Source: Legionella beliardensis (GTDB lineage: Bacteria; Pseudomonadota; Gammaproteobacteria; Legionellales; Legionellaceae). Taken from it: DNA of 64,000 bases. Made by a program: the position numbers and the translations under genes. The DNA lies in the NCBI RefSeq assembly GCF_900452395.1, contig NZ_UGNV01000001.1, positions 1,761,501 through 1,825,500 of the forward strand, given 5' to 3'. The notes under the pieces were generated by a model. That model was not told the origin of the DNA. It was given only the letters and a program-made list of their open reading frames with translations, and ran no database searches. Positions 57,042-64,000 of this stretch are shown in pieces. Position 1 is the first letter of the stretch. Each line of letters begins with the position of its first letter.

Positions 57042-57424
57042 GAGTGACTCTCTGGTGATTCTAGCCATTTTACTACGGCTAAACGCGTTTCTAATTCTTG
57101 TTGATTCTGAACAATTTTATCTTTTAAATTAGGTTGATTGCTGTTTTGCTTTATTTCATCTTGCATTTTGGCTAACTGTACTTGTAGCAATAATATCTTT
57201 TGACCAAATTGCTGTGGGCTTAATTGTAATTCATAAGCATACCGATTCATTTCTTGCGCAATATCTTTAAGCACATCGCAGCTGACAGCTTTAGGTTGTT
57301 GCTCAGGACAATTTTTAAGCGCAGCTTGTAACTTTTGTGGATTATTACGATAATACTGTTTATCATGTGCCATACAGCTTGTTAAAAAAAGCATCATAAG
57401 GCATCCTATTAAACGTTGAGCCAT
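57038..57424 (-). CDS. Small lipoprotein of unknown function
   Basis: A 128-residue predicted lipoprotein: signal [14 protein letters not shown], then lipobox LTSC with Cys17. The mature part has two Cys ([13 protein letters not shown], likely a disulfide) and a C-terminal coiled coil (about 70-120) rich in Gln, Glu and Lys. The family is not recognised with confidence. It is coupled to surE through an ATGA overlap and so belongs to the surE-nlpD-rpoS group. Confidence 0.78.
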   Translation of the reverse strand: MAQRLIGCLMMLFLTSCMAHDKQYYRNNPQKLQAALKNCPEQQPKAVSCDVLKDIAQEMNRYAYELQLSPQQFGQKILLLQVQLAKMQDEIKQNSNQPNLKDKIVQNQQELETRLAVVKWLESPESHS

Positions 57425-57582
57425 ATTAACCTCTTGGTTCTAAAATTAATGATGTTAACACTAGTTAATTACTTGTGCTATGAGCAGAACCTTTATTAAT
57501 TTTTTTTAAACAACTTTAATTGAATAAAACGTACCAATTAGCTATTGTTGCGCTCTTTATTCGTCAAGAAAAGATAATAATT

Positions 57583-59310
57583 ATGCTAGATTTTGATATT
57601 TCTCGCGATGAAGAAACAGGTGAATTATACCTTGAAACCTCAATTTGTGGTAAAGCACTACTTACTTTGCCGCAATTAAATAAAAGCACGGCTTTTACAT
57701 TCGATGAGCGCCGGGAATTTGGCTTATTAGGGAAGCTCCCACATCGAGTTGAAACATTAGAAGAGCAAGTTAAGCGAGCTTATCTACAATTTTCTAGCTA
57801 TAAAACAAGCTTACAGCAAAATATCTATCTCAATAATCTACACGATAAAAATCAAATTTTATTCTACAAACTTGTTAGTCGACATTTAGCTGAAATGCTA
57901 CCTACAATTTATACGCCCATTGTAGGTACCGCAGTGAAACGCTTTAGCCATGAATATCGGCAACCAAGAGGGCTATATATTGCCCATTCCGATAAAAATC
58001 AAATTGAAGAAATTATTGATAATCGCTCTAACCCTGAAATTGACGTGATTGTAGTAACAGATGGTGAGGGTGTATTAGGGATTGGTGATCAGGGCATAGG
58101 CGGCATGGATATACCCGTAGCTAAATTAATGGTTTATAGTTTATGTGGCGGTATTAATCCTACCCGGACATTGCCGGTATTTCTTGATGTAGGCACAAAT
58201 AATGCTGAATTATTGAATGATCCTCTTTATTTAGGCTGCCGACACCCGCGTATAAATTCAGAGCAATATGATTCTTTCATTGAAATATTTGTTAAAGCAG
58301 TACATAAACAGTTTCCTAATGCTTTCTTACATTGGGAAGATTTTGGCCGCGGCAATGCCAGACGTATACTAGATAAATTTCAAAATGAATTATGTACATT
58401 TAATGACGATATTCAAGGTACAGGTGCTGTTACCTTAGCTGCCTTATTGGCTGCATGCGATGTTACAGGCAAAAAATTACATGAACATCGTATCGTAGTC
58501 TTTGGTGCAGGCTCTGCAGGGACAGGTATTAGTGATCAGATAGTAGATGCCCTAATTAAACTTGGCATTGATGAAGAGGAAGCCTATCAAAATTTTTGGC
58601 TCATTGATCGCCAAGGTCTTTTGATGGACTCTGATTTAGAACTTACAAATGCTCAAAAACCTTATGCTCGTAAAGTCGTTGATATTGCAGATTGGACTAT
58701 TAACGATAAGCAATACCCTTCTTTAACTGACACTATCCGCCATGTTAAACCCTCGATATTAATTGGCTGTTCAGCGCAACCAGGGGCTTTTTCGCAGGAT
58801 ATTGTTGAAATTATGTCGCTTAATTGCGACAGACCCATTATTTTCCCTCTTTCTAATCCCGATGATAAATGTGAATCGCAACCTGCTGATATTTTAAACT
58901 GGAGCCAAGGTAAAGCTCTTATTGCAACAGGTACCGCTTTCCCAGCTGTGGAATATCAAAATCGCTTAGTACAAATTGCGCAATGTAATAATGCGTTAGT
59001 TTTCCCAGGCATTGGTTTAGGTGTATTAGCTGTTCAAGCAAGCCGTTTATCAAAAGGAATGATTTGGGCTGCTGCACAAGCGTTAAGCGAATTTGCGCCT
59101 TCTAAAAAAGACAGCTTTCTCCCGCTTTTGCCTTCATTAGACGATGCTCAATCGGTAGCAAAATATATTGCTATTGCCGTGGCTAAGGAAGCCATTAGCG
59201 AAGGTTTAGCAGAGCGGAATCAAAATTCTGATTTAGAAAAAGTAATTAACGATTTATTTTGGGAACCACGCTACTTACCTTTCCGTAAAAGAAACAGCCA
59301 GGACAATTAG
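57583..59310 (+). CDS. maeA: NAD-dependent malic enzyme
   Basis: Oxidatively decarboxylates malate to pyruvate. Family blocks: LPTIYTPIVGTAVKRFSHEYR, VVTDGEGVLGIGDQGIGGM, EDFGRGNARRIL with metal-binding acidic residues, FNDDIQGTGAV, the NAD-binding VVFGAGSAGTGI and IIFPLSNP. The ATG at 57583 gives 575 residues, close to E. coli MaeA; an upstream TTG at 57520 would add a hydrophobic 21-residue stretch not seen in relatives. Amino acids are a main carbon source for Legionella, and this enzyme feeds pyruvate. Confidence 0.95.
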   Translation: MLDFDISRDEETGELYLETSICGKALLTLPQLNKSTAFTFDERREFGLLGKLPHRVETLEEQVKRAYLQFSSYKTSLQQNIYLNNLHDKNQILFYKLVSRHLAEMLPTIYTPIVGTAVKRFSHEYRQPRGLYIAHSDKNQIEEIIDNRSNPEIDVIVVTDGEGVLGIGDQGIGGMDIPVAKLMVYSLCGGINPTRTLPVFLDVGTNNAELLNDPLYLGCRHPRINSEQYDSFIEIFVKAVHKQFPNAFLHWEDFGRGNARRILDKFQNELCTFNDDIQGTGAVTLAALLAACDVTGKKLHEHRIVVFGAGSAGTGISDQIVDALIKLGIDEEEAYQNFWLIDRQGLLMDSDLELTNAQKPYARKVVDIADWTINDKQYPSLTDTIRHVKPSILIGCSAQPGAFSQDIVEIMSLNCDRPIIFPLSNPDDKCESQPADILNWSQGKALIATGTAFPAVEYQNRLVQIAQCNNALVFPGIGLGVLAVQASRLSKGMIWAAAQALSEFAPSKKDSFLPLLPSLDDAQSVAKYIAIAVAKEAISEGLAERNQNSDLEKVINDLFWEPRYLPFRKRNSQDN

Positions 59311-59353
59311 ACTAAGCTCATTTTTTATTAATAGACCTCTTACCTAAATTATT

Positions 59354-59437
59354 GTCATTGAGAGCAATGTGAAGCAATCCAGATACTATCTATAACGAAA
59401 CATCGCTCTGGATTACTTCGCCAAGGCTCGCAATGAC
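59354..59437. repeat. GTCATTG...CAATGAC dispersed repeat
   Basis: An imperfect inverted repeat: the left arm GTCATTGAGAGCAATGTGAA and AGCAATCCAGA is mirrored on the right by TCTGGATTACTTCGCC and CTCGCAATGAC. The same family appears at 61124-61201. Elements with this GAAGCAATCCAGA core are dispersed in many intracellular bacteria. It is non-coding, between convergent maeA and the I42 inhibitor gene. Confidence 0.8.
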
Positions 59438-59481
59438 GAAATTTACCCACCTCGTGGCCAGTTAAGAAAAGGCCTATCTAC

Positions 59482-59865
59482 TTATTGGCCTATTACCGGT
59501 GTATCTCGAAAGTGCACCGTCACCGTTTGGAATGTTTCGTTTTGGGTTGTCCAAGGGCGTGCGTAGCTAAAAACAAGCGCTGTAACTCTGGGCGTAATCG
59601 CGCCTGGAATAACTTGAAAATTAAATACAGTAGTTCCTGGGACTCCCATTAACTTTGAATGAGGTGCATTAAATTGGCTAGAAACCAAGCGAAGCAAAGA
59701 TTTATCATAAGTATGTAATGTCCACTCAAAACCGGTCGTCTGATTAGCAGGCAATATAACCTGAAAATGAGTGTCTGTTGGCTTTAAATGTATGACCATA
59801 GGATTATCAGCAGCATAAGTTATAGCTACTATAAAAAATAATAAGCTACCCCCTATTACTTTCAT
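59482..59865 (-). CDS. Chagasin-family (I42) cysteine protease inhibitor, exported
   Basis: A 127-residue protein with a signal peptide (1-19, ending TYAA) and a beta-sandwich inhibitor domain. The three chagasin loop motifs are present: NQTTGFEW (NPTTG-type), GVPGTTVF (degenerate GxGG-type) and ARPW (RPW). The family blocks papain-like cysteine proteases. Exported forms may protect the cell from, or act on, host lysosomal cathepsins; this is inference. It is a single gene flanked by repeats. Confidence 0.82.
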   Translation of the reverse strand: MKVIGGSLLFFIVAITYAADNPMVIHLKPTDTHFQVILPANQTTGFEWTLHTYDKSLLRLVSSQFNAPHSKLMGVPGTTVFNFQVIPGAITPRVTALVFSYARPWTTQNETFQTVTVHFRDTPVIGQ

Positions 59866-59974
59866 ATAGCCCTCCTAATCTTAAACCTACTACTTAAGTA
59901 TAAACTCAATTTTAAGGCTCACTTATTAATAACTTTGCGATATACTCAAGTGACTTAAATTTAAGGATGATACA

Positions 59975-60982
59975 ATGATGAAAGCTATTGGCTATAAAAA
60001 TGTTGGCACGCCCGATGTTTTAGAGGATATAGAGCTGCCAGTTCCTAAAGCGACAGGTTATGACCTCTTAGTTGAGGTTAAAGCAATTGCCGTAAATCCT
60101 ATTGATTGCAAAGCTCGCGCTTATTTAGTTAATCCTGAAAATAATAGCTATAAAATTCCAGGCTGGGATGCAGCAGGCGTTGTTAAAGCCGTTGGCGATA
60201 AGGTTTCTTTATTTAAGCCAGGCGATGAAGTTTGGTATGCAGGCTCTTTAAATCGTCAAGGCTGTAATAGTGAATATCATTTAGTTGATGAGCGCATTGT
60301 TGGCTTTAAACCTAAAACACTTTCTTATAGTCAAGCAGCAGCACTACCCTTAACTACCCTCACCGCTTGGGAACTATTATTTGATAGATTAACGATTAAT
60401 GAAAAAGAACAGGCAACCCTACTAATAACAGGTGCTGCCGGCGGCGTGGGCTCTATTCTTACGCAACTTGCACGCCAGCTAACATCACTGACCATTATTG
60501 GTACGGCCTCTAGAACACAATCTCAAGCCTGGGTAAAAAGCAATGGCGCCCACCATGTGATAAACCATAATCAGCCTCTTAAAGCGCAATTAAACGAATT
60601 AGGATTCAGTGACGTTGATTATGTCATTAGCTTAACGCATACAGATGAACATGGTTCGCAGCTCATAGATTGTCTAAAGCCTCAAGGAAAATTTGCTCTA
60701 ATCGATGATCCAGAACACTTTGACTTTAGAGCATTTAAATTAAAAAGTATTTCTATTCATTGGGAACTTATGTTTACCCGCTCTATGTTTATGACGTCTG
60801 ATTTAATCAAACAGCATGACATTTTAAATGAAACAGCCAAACTAGTGGATAGTGGATTAATAAAAACAACCTTAAATGAAGAATTTGGTAGTATTAATGC
60901 GCTTAATTTAAAACGCGCACACCAATTAATTGAGAGCGGGAAATCAGTAGGTAAAATCGTTTTAGAAGGATTTAATCATTAA
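59975..60982 (+). CDS. Zinc-independent alcohol dehydrogenase/quinone reductase-like enzyme
   Basis: Medium-chain dehydrogenase of 335 residues in the NADPH:quinone reductase-like branch (the group often annotated as zinc-type alcohol dehydrogenase-like). The GroES-like N-terminal domain has VNPIDCKAR and PGWDAAGVV; the cofactor loop is ITGAAGGVGSILTQLA. The catalytic and structural zinc Cys clusters of true alcohol dehydrogenases are absent. It probably reduces activated double bonds or quinones. Tandem ATGs occur at 59975 and 59978. Confidence 0.88.
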   Translation: MMKAIGYKNVGTPDVLEDIELPVPKATGYDLLVEVKAIAVNPIDCKARAYLVNPENNSYKIPGWDAAGVVKAVGDKVSLFKPGDEVWYAGSLNRQGCNSEYHLVDERIVGFKPKTLSYSQAAALPLTTLTAWELLFDRLTINEKEQATLLITGAAGGVGSILTQLARQLTSLTIIGTASRTQSQAWVKSNGAHHVINHNQPLKAQLNELGFSDVDYVISLTHTDEHGSQLIDCLKPQGKFALIDDPEHFDFRAFKLKSISIHWELMFTRSMFMTSDLIKQHDILNETAKLVDSGLIKTTLNEEFGSINALNLKRAHQLIESGKSVGKIVLEGFNH

Positions 60983-61038
60983 TGGTGTATACATAAGCTG
61001 AGATTTTAGAGCATACCTGTTAATAAACGTAATAAATA

Positions 61039-61089
61039 TAGCCTGGGTGCAGGTCCGGAACCCGGATTTCACTTCATCCACCTAGGCTA
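61039..61089. repeat. REP-like palindrome
   Basis: A 51-base copy of the TAGCCTGGG...CCTAGGCTA repeat, related to 11797-11858. It lies in the 607-base gene-free interval between the dehydrogenase and the chitinase genes. Confidence 0.8.
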
Positions 61090-61123
61090 CTTGCTAATTG
61101 ATTTAATTCATTTGATCATCTTT

Positions 61124-61201
61124 GTGAGCCTTGGCAAAGCAATCCAGAGCGATGTTTCGTTATCGGTAGCGTTTGGACTGCTTCACGTTGTTCGCAATGA
61201 C
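61124..61201. repeat. Second copy of the AAGCAATCCAGA dispersed repeat
   Basis: Contains GGCAAAGCAATCCAGAGCGA and ends GTTGTTCGCAATGACGA; its order of blocks mirrors the 59354-59437 copy. The rest of the 60983-61589 interval, from 61202 to 61589, is AT-rich upstream DNA with no gene seen. Confidence 0.8.
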
Positions 61202-61589
61202 GACTATAATTTTATGCCTTTCCCTAAAGCAAAAACTACCGGTTATACGCGAGGCCTATTGTTTTTTTTATCGAACTCAAGTTAAATTAATTGACAGTTC
61301 TAGTTACTTAAGAAATACTAGTTTCTAAAAGTTCTTTAAATACTACCAAAAGCTCTTTAACACGACTAAATCACTTAGGATTCTGTGATTTATTATTCAT
61401 TAAGCACGACTAATAACCCATTAAGAATGGATTTAATTGAAACTTGTGCACCCTGCTATTTCATTAATATTACAGCAATTTTTAGGAAAAAATTAAATCA
61501 ATTGTTTATAAAATTTAAACTTAAGAATTTAATCCATTAGCAGCTAGTTCAAATAGTTTAATTTATTATTAATCAAGGAGGAGTCTGTT

Positions 61590-63944
61590 ATGAGATATCT
61601 GTTACTTGGCTTAAGTGCCGTAATTCCTTTCTATACGTGTGCGAGTATCCCTATTCAGGAAGCAACCCCGCCGCCTATAGCACAACCTACCACCTGTATT
61701 TCCTCTCAATTCACTTCTACCGGTACTCAACATTGGAAGCAAGTTATCCTAAAATTAACTAATCAATGCGGTACACCAGTAGATTTTCAAAATGCGACGA
61801 TTACTTTTAAAAGTAAAACAGCGATAAGCACTTCATTTTGGGGCGACTTTGCACCACTACCTTATCCTGATAATAATCTTACTATTACTTCACAGTCGCA
61901 ATCCGATAGCAGCTTTTTAGCGACCCTTAACCTACATTTCCCTTCCTACCCAGGCTCAACTACTATGTTACCTGCTGGAAGCTCTATTCAACTAAAATAT
62001 GGTGTTCCTTCAGAGGATCACATAGAGGGTAGTACCAGTGTCTATTTACAATCTACGCCAAGCACCGGAACTATTCGTTTAAAAAATAATTCTACTAAAC
62101 CTGCAAATGTCACGCAAAATTATGCCCTTGTTCACATCACGATGAATGGCCAGGCGGTTAAAGATGTGCAGCTAGGTTGGGGGGCAACCACAGATGTAAC
62201 AGGCTTAGCAACAGGAAATTATAATATTTCGCCTGAAAATGTAGCCGATACGACAGGTAATACTTATCAAGGAACGGCTGTACCAAGTACGCTCACGCTT
62301 ACTGCCAATCAAACTGCTACTTCGACTATCACTTATACTGCCGTACAAAATACGGGTAAAATTAGCATTAAACTTCAATCCTTACCGTCTCAGTTAAACG
62401 GCTATACAGGAAACCCTTCAGTATTACTCACTCAAACCTCCTCAGGCACGTCTACTTCACAAGCGCTTGCTTGGAATACGACTACTACCGTTTCTCAATT
62501 AAAAAATGGCAGTGCTTATAGCTTTTCAACAGCAGCCATAAATTACAACAATTATAAATGCACACCTACCTTTAACCCAACGAGTGCAATAGCGAATGCA
62601 ACCACAGTACCTGTTGTTAATTTAACCTATCAATGTGTACAAATTGCACAAGCAAACGTAACGCTAAATGTACGTAATGCACCAACGACATTAACTTCTT
62701 TGAAAGTCACTCTTACTCCTAACGATAATACAGCACCTATCGTGCAAACTATTACGTTAGCCAATGGTGCTGGCTCTAAAGTTGTTGATTTGACAGAAGG
62801 AGCGATTTATACCGTTTCTGCTGACAATGTCTCTGGTTATTCCGTCTCGTTTTCGCCACAGCCTTTAACAGCTACAGCAAATGGGGTTGAAACCATTACT
62901 TTCACGCCAAATAATAACACAGCAAATGGTAGAATTATTACCTACATTCCCGGATGGAAGACACCGCCTTCTGCACAGGCTTTGGCAAATGCAGGTTACA
63001 CACATGCTATGATTGCCTTTGGTGTATTTAGCACAACAAATCCAGGTGCCATTGTTCCTGCTTTTGATATGGTGACTAAAGAGTATATTCAATCTCTGCA
63101 CACTGCAGGCATTAAAGTCATACTATCATTAGGCGGGGCATTAACTAGTATTCCTAATACTAGCGTTGATTTTCATCAAGTTTTGAGTGCCGCGTCTTCA
63201 CCAGATGCATTCAAACAAACGTTTATCAATTCTTTAAATGGCTTAATAACGCAATATGGTTTTGATGGTTTTGATATTGACATAGAGCACGGCATTAATG
63301 CTGGTGGCACGTTCTCACAACCACAAGGGGATATTGCTGTCTTAGCTAGTATTATTAATACCATGTATCAGCAAAATTCAGCTTTATTGATTACTCTAAC
63401 ACCACAAGTAGCTAATATTGCTGCAACAAGTGGCTTTGATCAAACTTGGGGTAATTATGCTGCTTTAATTATGCAAACTCATCAATCTTTAGCTTGGGTT
63501 GGTATTCAGGTTTATAACACAGGCTGTGCTTATGGTATTGATTTGGTTTGTTATGCTGATTTGGCAAATTCACCTAATTTGAGCGTAGCCATGGCAACAG
63601 ACTTACTAGAAAATTGGCCTGCTACTATTAATGGTCGTGCAACAGGTTTCCAACCTTACATTAGCTATCTAAAACCAAGCCAGGTTGTACTGGGTTATCC
63701 AGCACCTAACGCGAGTGGCGCTAGTGATGGTTTACCAGCAAAACCAACGAACATTATCAAGCGAGCTCTTGAGTGTTTAAAAACTGCTGTTAAAAGCCCC
63801 ACAAGCTGTGATACCTATGCTCCACCACGTGCTTATGGCGCGATTGGCGGTGTTTTCAATTGGGAAGTAACTTATGATCAGAACAATAATTTTAAATTCG
63901 CAACTGATCTAAAAAATTGTGTCCTCAACGGCAATTGTAATTAA
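61590..63944 (+). CDS. chiA: Secreted GH18 chitinase, ChiA-like
   Basis: Large exported chitinase, 784 residues. Signal peptide 1-18; N-terminal beta-sandwich carbohydrate-binding-like domain (about 34-155); three repeated beta-rich modules (about 158-440) rich in Thr, Ser and Asn; then a GH18 barrel from GRIITYIPGW (447) with the catalytic motif DGFDIDIE at 559-566 (Glu566 the acid). VGIQVYNTG and GGVFNWEVTYD are late barrel strands. Layout and length resemble L. pneumophila ChiA, a type II secretion substrate, so LspDE encoded here likely helps export it. A strong AAGGAGG ribosome-binding site precedes the ATG. Confidence 0.9.
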   Translation: MRYLLLGLSAVIPFYTCASIPIQEATPPPIAQPTTCISSQFTSTGTQHWKQVILKLTNQCGTPVDFQNATITFKSKTAISTSFWGDFAPLPYPDNNLTITSQSQSDSSFLATLNLHFPSYPGSTTMLPAGSSIQLKYGVPSEDHIEGSTSVYLQSTPSTGTIRLKNNSTKPANVTQNYALVHITMNGQAVKDVQLGWGATTDVTGLATGNYNISPENVADTTGNTYQGTAVPSTLTLTANQTATSTITYTAVQNTGKISIKLQSLPSQLNGYTGNPSVLLTQTSSGTSTSQALAWNTTTTVSQLKNGSAYSFSTAAINYNNYKCTPTFNPTSAIANATTVPVVNLTYQCVQIAQANVTLNVRNAPTTLTSLKVTLTPNDNTAPIVQTITLANGAGSKVVDLTEGAIYTVSADNVSGYSVSFSPQPLTATANGVETITFTPNNNTANGRIITYIPGWKTPPSAQALANAGYTHAMIAFGVFSTTNPGAIVPAFDMVTKEYIQSLHTAGIKVILSLGGALTSIPNTSVDFHQVLSAASSPDAFKQTFINSLNGLITQYGFDGFDIDIEHGINAGGTFSQPQGDIAVLASIINTMYQQNSALLITLTPQVANIAATSGFDQTWGNYAALIMQTHQSLAWVGIQVYNTGCAYGIDLVCYADLANSPNLSVAMATDLLENWPATINGRATGFQPYISYLKPSQVVLGYPAPNASGASDGLPAKPTNIIKRALECLKTAVKSPTSCDTYAPPRAYGAIGGVFNWEVTYDQNNNFKFATDLKNCVLNGNCN

Positions 63945-63949
63945 CTCTT

Positions 63950-63973
63950 AAGTGCGCCAGTACTGGCGCACTT
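63950..63973 (+). terminator. Perfect palindrome after chiA
   Basis: AAGTGCGCCAGT followed directly by ACTGGCGCACTT, a perfect 24-base palindrome just after the chiA stop, ending in TTTC. It folds into a GC-rich hairpin and is the likely chiA terminator. Confidence 0.75.
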
Positions 63974-64000
63974 TCAATTATTCTATCGCGTCACCCACTA

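Noticed and set aside
57520-57582. TTG start adding 21 residues to the malic enzyme
   Set aside because: The extension does not look like the family N-terminus; the ATG at 57583 fits the usual length.
61091-61285. Plus-strand frame before chiA
   Set aside because: It overlaps a dispersed repeat and has no support as a gene.
61540-61589. Two TTAAT cores 11 bp apart just before chiA
   Set aside because: No -10 follows at 7 bp and the site abuts the ribosome-binding site, so it is probably a chance match in AT-rich DNA. It shows that half-site spacing alone is weak evidence.
5270-64000. CRISPR array, prophage or conjugation genes
   Set aside because: No regularly spaced direct repeats, cas genes, phage structural genes, relaxase or integrase with an intact active site were seen.

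Overview
The window looks like the chromosome of a low-GC gammaproteobacterium of the genus Legionella. The reasons are: type II secretion genes lspD-lspE split from the rest of the gsp set; a PmrA/PmrB-type two-component system next to yciB and the ruvA/ruvC/yebC, hmgA, rpoS, nlpD, surE block, the order I recall for Legionella pneumophila; a ChiA-like chitinase; and a cluster of orphan, eukaryote-directed-looking genes typical of Dot/Icm effectors. The species cannot be fixed from sequence alone.

Layout. 1-5119: housekeeping operon leuS (cut by the window edge), lptE, holA, nadD and a 2H-phosphoesterase-like gene. 5192-5268: tRNA-Arg(CCT). 5270-20450: accessory region. It begins with decayed mobile DNA (an IS481-like transposase tail and a REP-associated tyrosine transposase remnant framed by two inverted REP sequences), then a conserved unknown gene, an amine-oxidase pseudogene, an MFS/ABC-F pair and a block of probable secreted effectors: two paralogues, a 1232-residue coiled-coil protein and a predicted CE-clan cysteine peptidase. 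A secreted GH18-like protein and a DUF2975/XRE pair follow. 20765-25200: a cyanophycin operon (synthetase, cyanophycinase, isoaspartyl peptidase). 25484-29326: MoxR, DUF58 and TgpA-like transglutaminase genes. 29665-33488: lspD-lspE. 33967-43026: minus-strand fimV, truA, trpF, trpB, trpA, glnS, cysS. 43308-47781: folD, rlmJ, gloB, mltD. 48060-50757: yciB-pmrA-pmrB. 50781-57424: yebC-ruvC-ruvA, hmgA, and the lipoprotein-surE-nlpD-rpoS group. 57583-63944: malic enzyme, a chagasin-like inhibitor, an oxidoreductase and a large secreted chitinase.

Main discovery. The four effector-like genes of the accessory region share one promoter design: two TTAAT-type half-sites exactly 11 bp apart (a PmrA-box arrangement), then exactly 7 bp, then a -10 hexamer. 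The likely regulator, PmrA, is encoded in the same window at 48647. One of the four (15942-17195) has the His/Asp/Gln/Cys series of ULP1-like CE-clan peptidases, with spacings close to those of Ulp1. Two others (6923-7777 and 17322-18110) are diverged paralogues of a family I do not recognise. Together they look like a PmrA-controlled effector island placed after a tRNA gene.

Several families of short palindromic repeats recur in the intergenic spaces, and most long gene-free stretches are filled by them.
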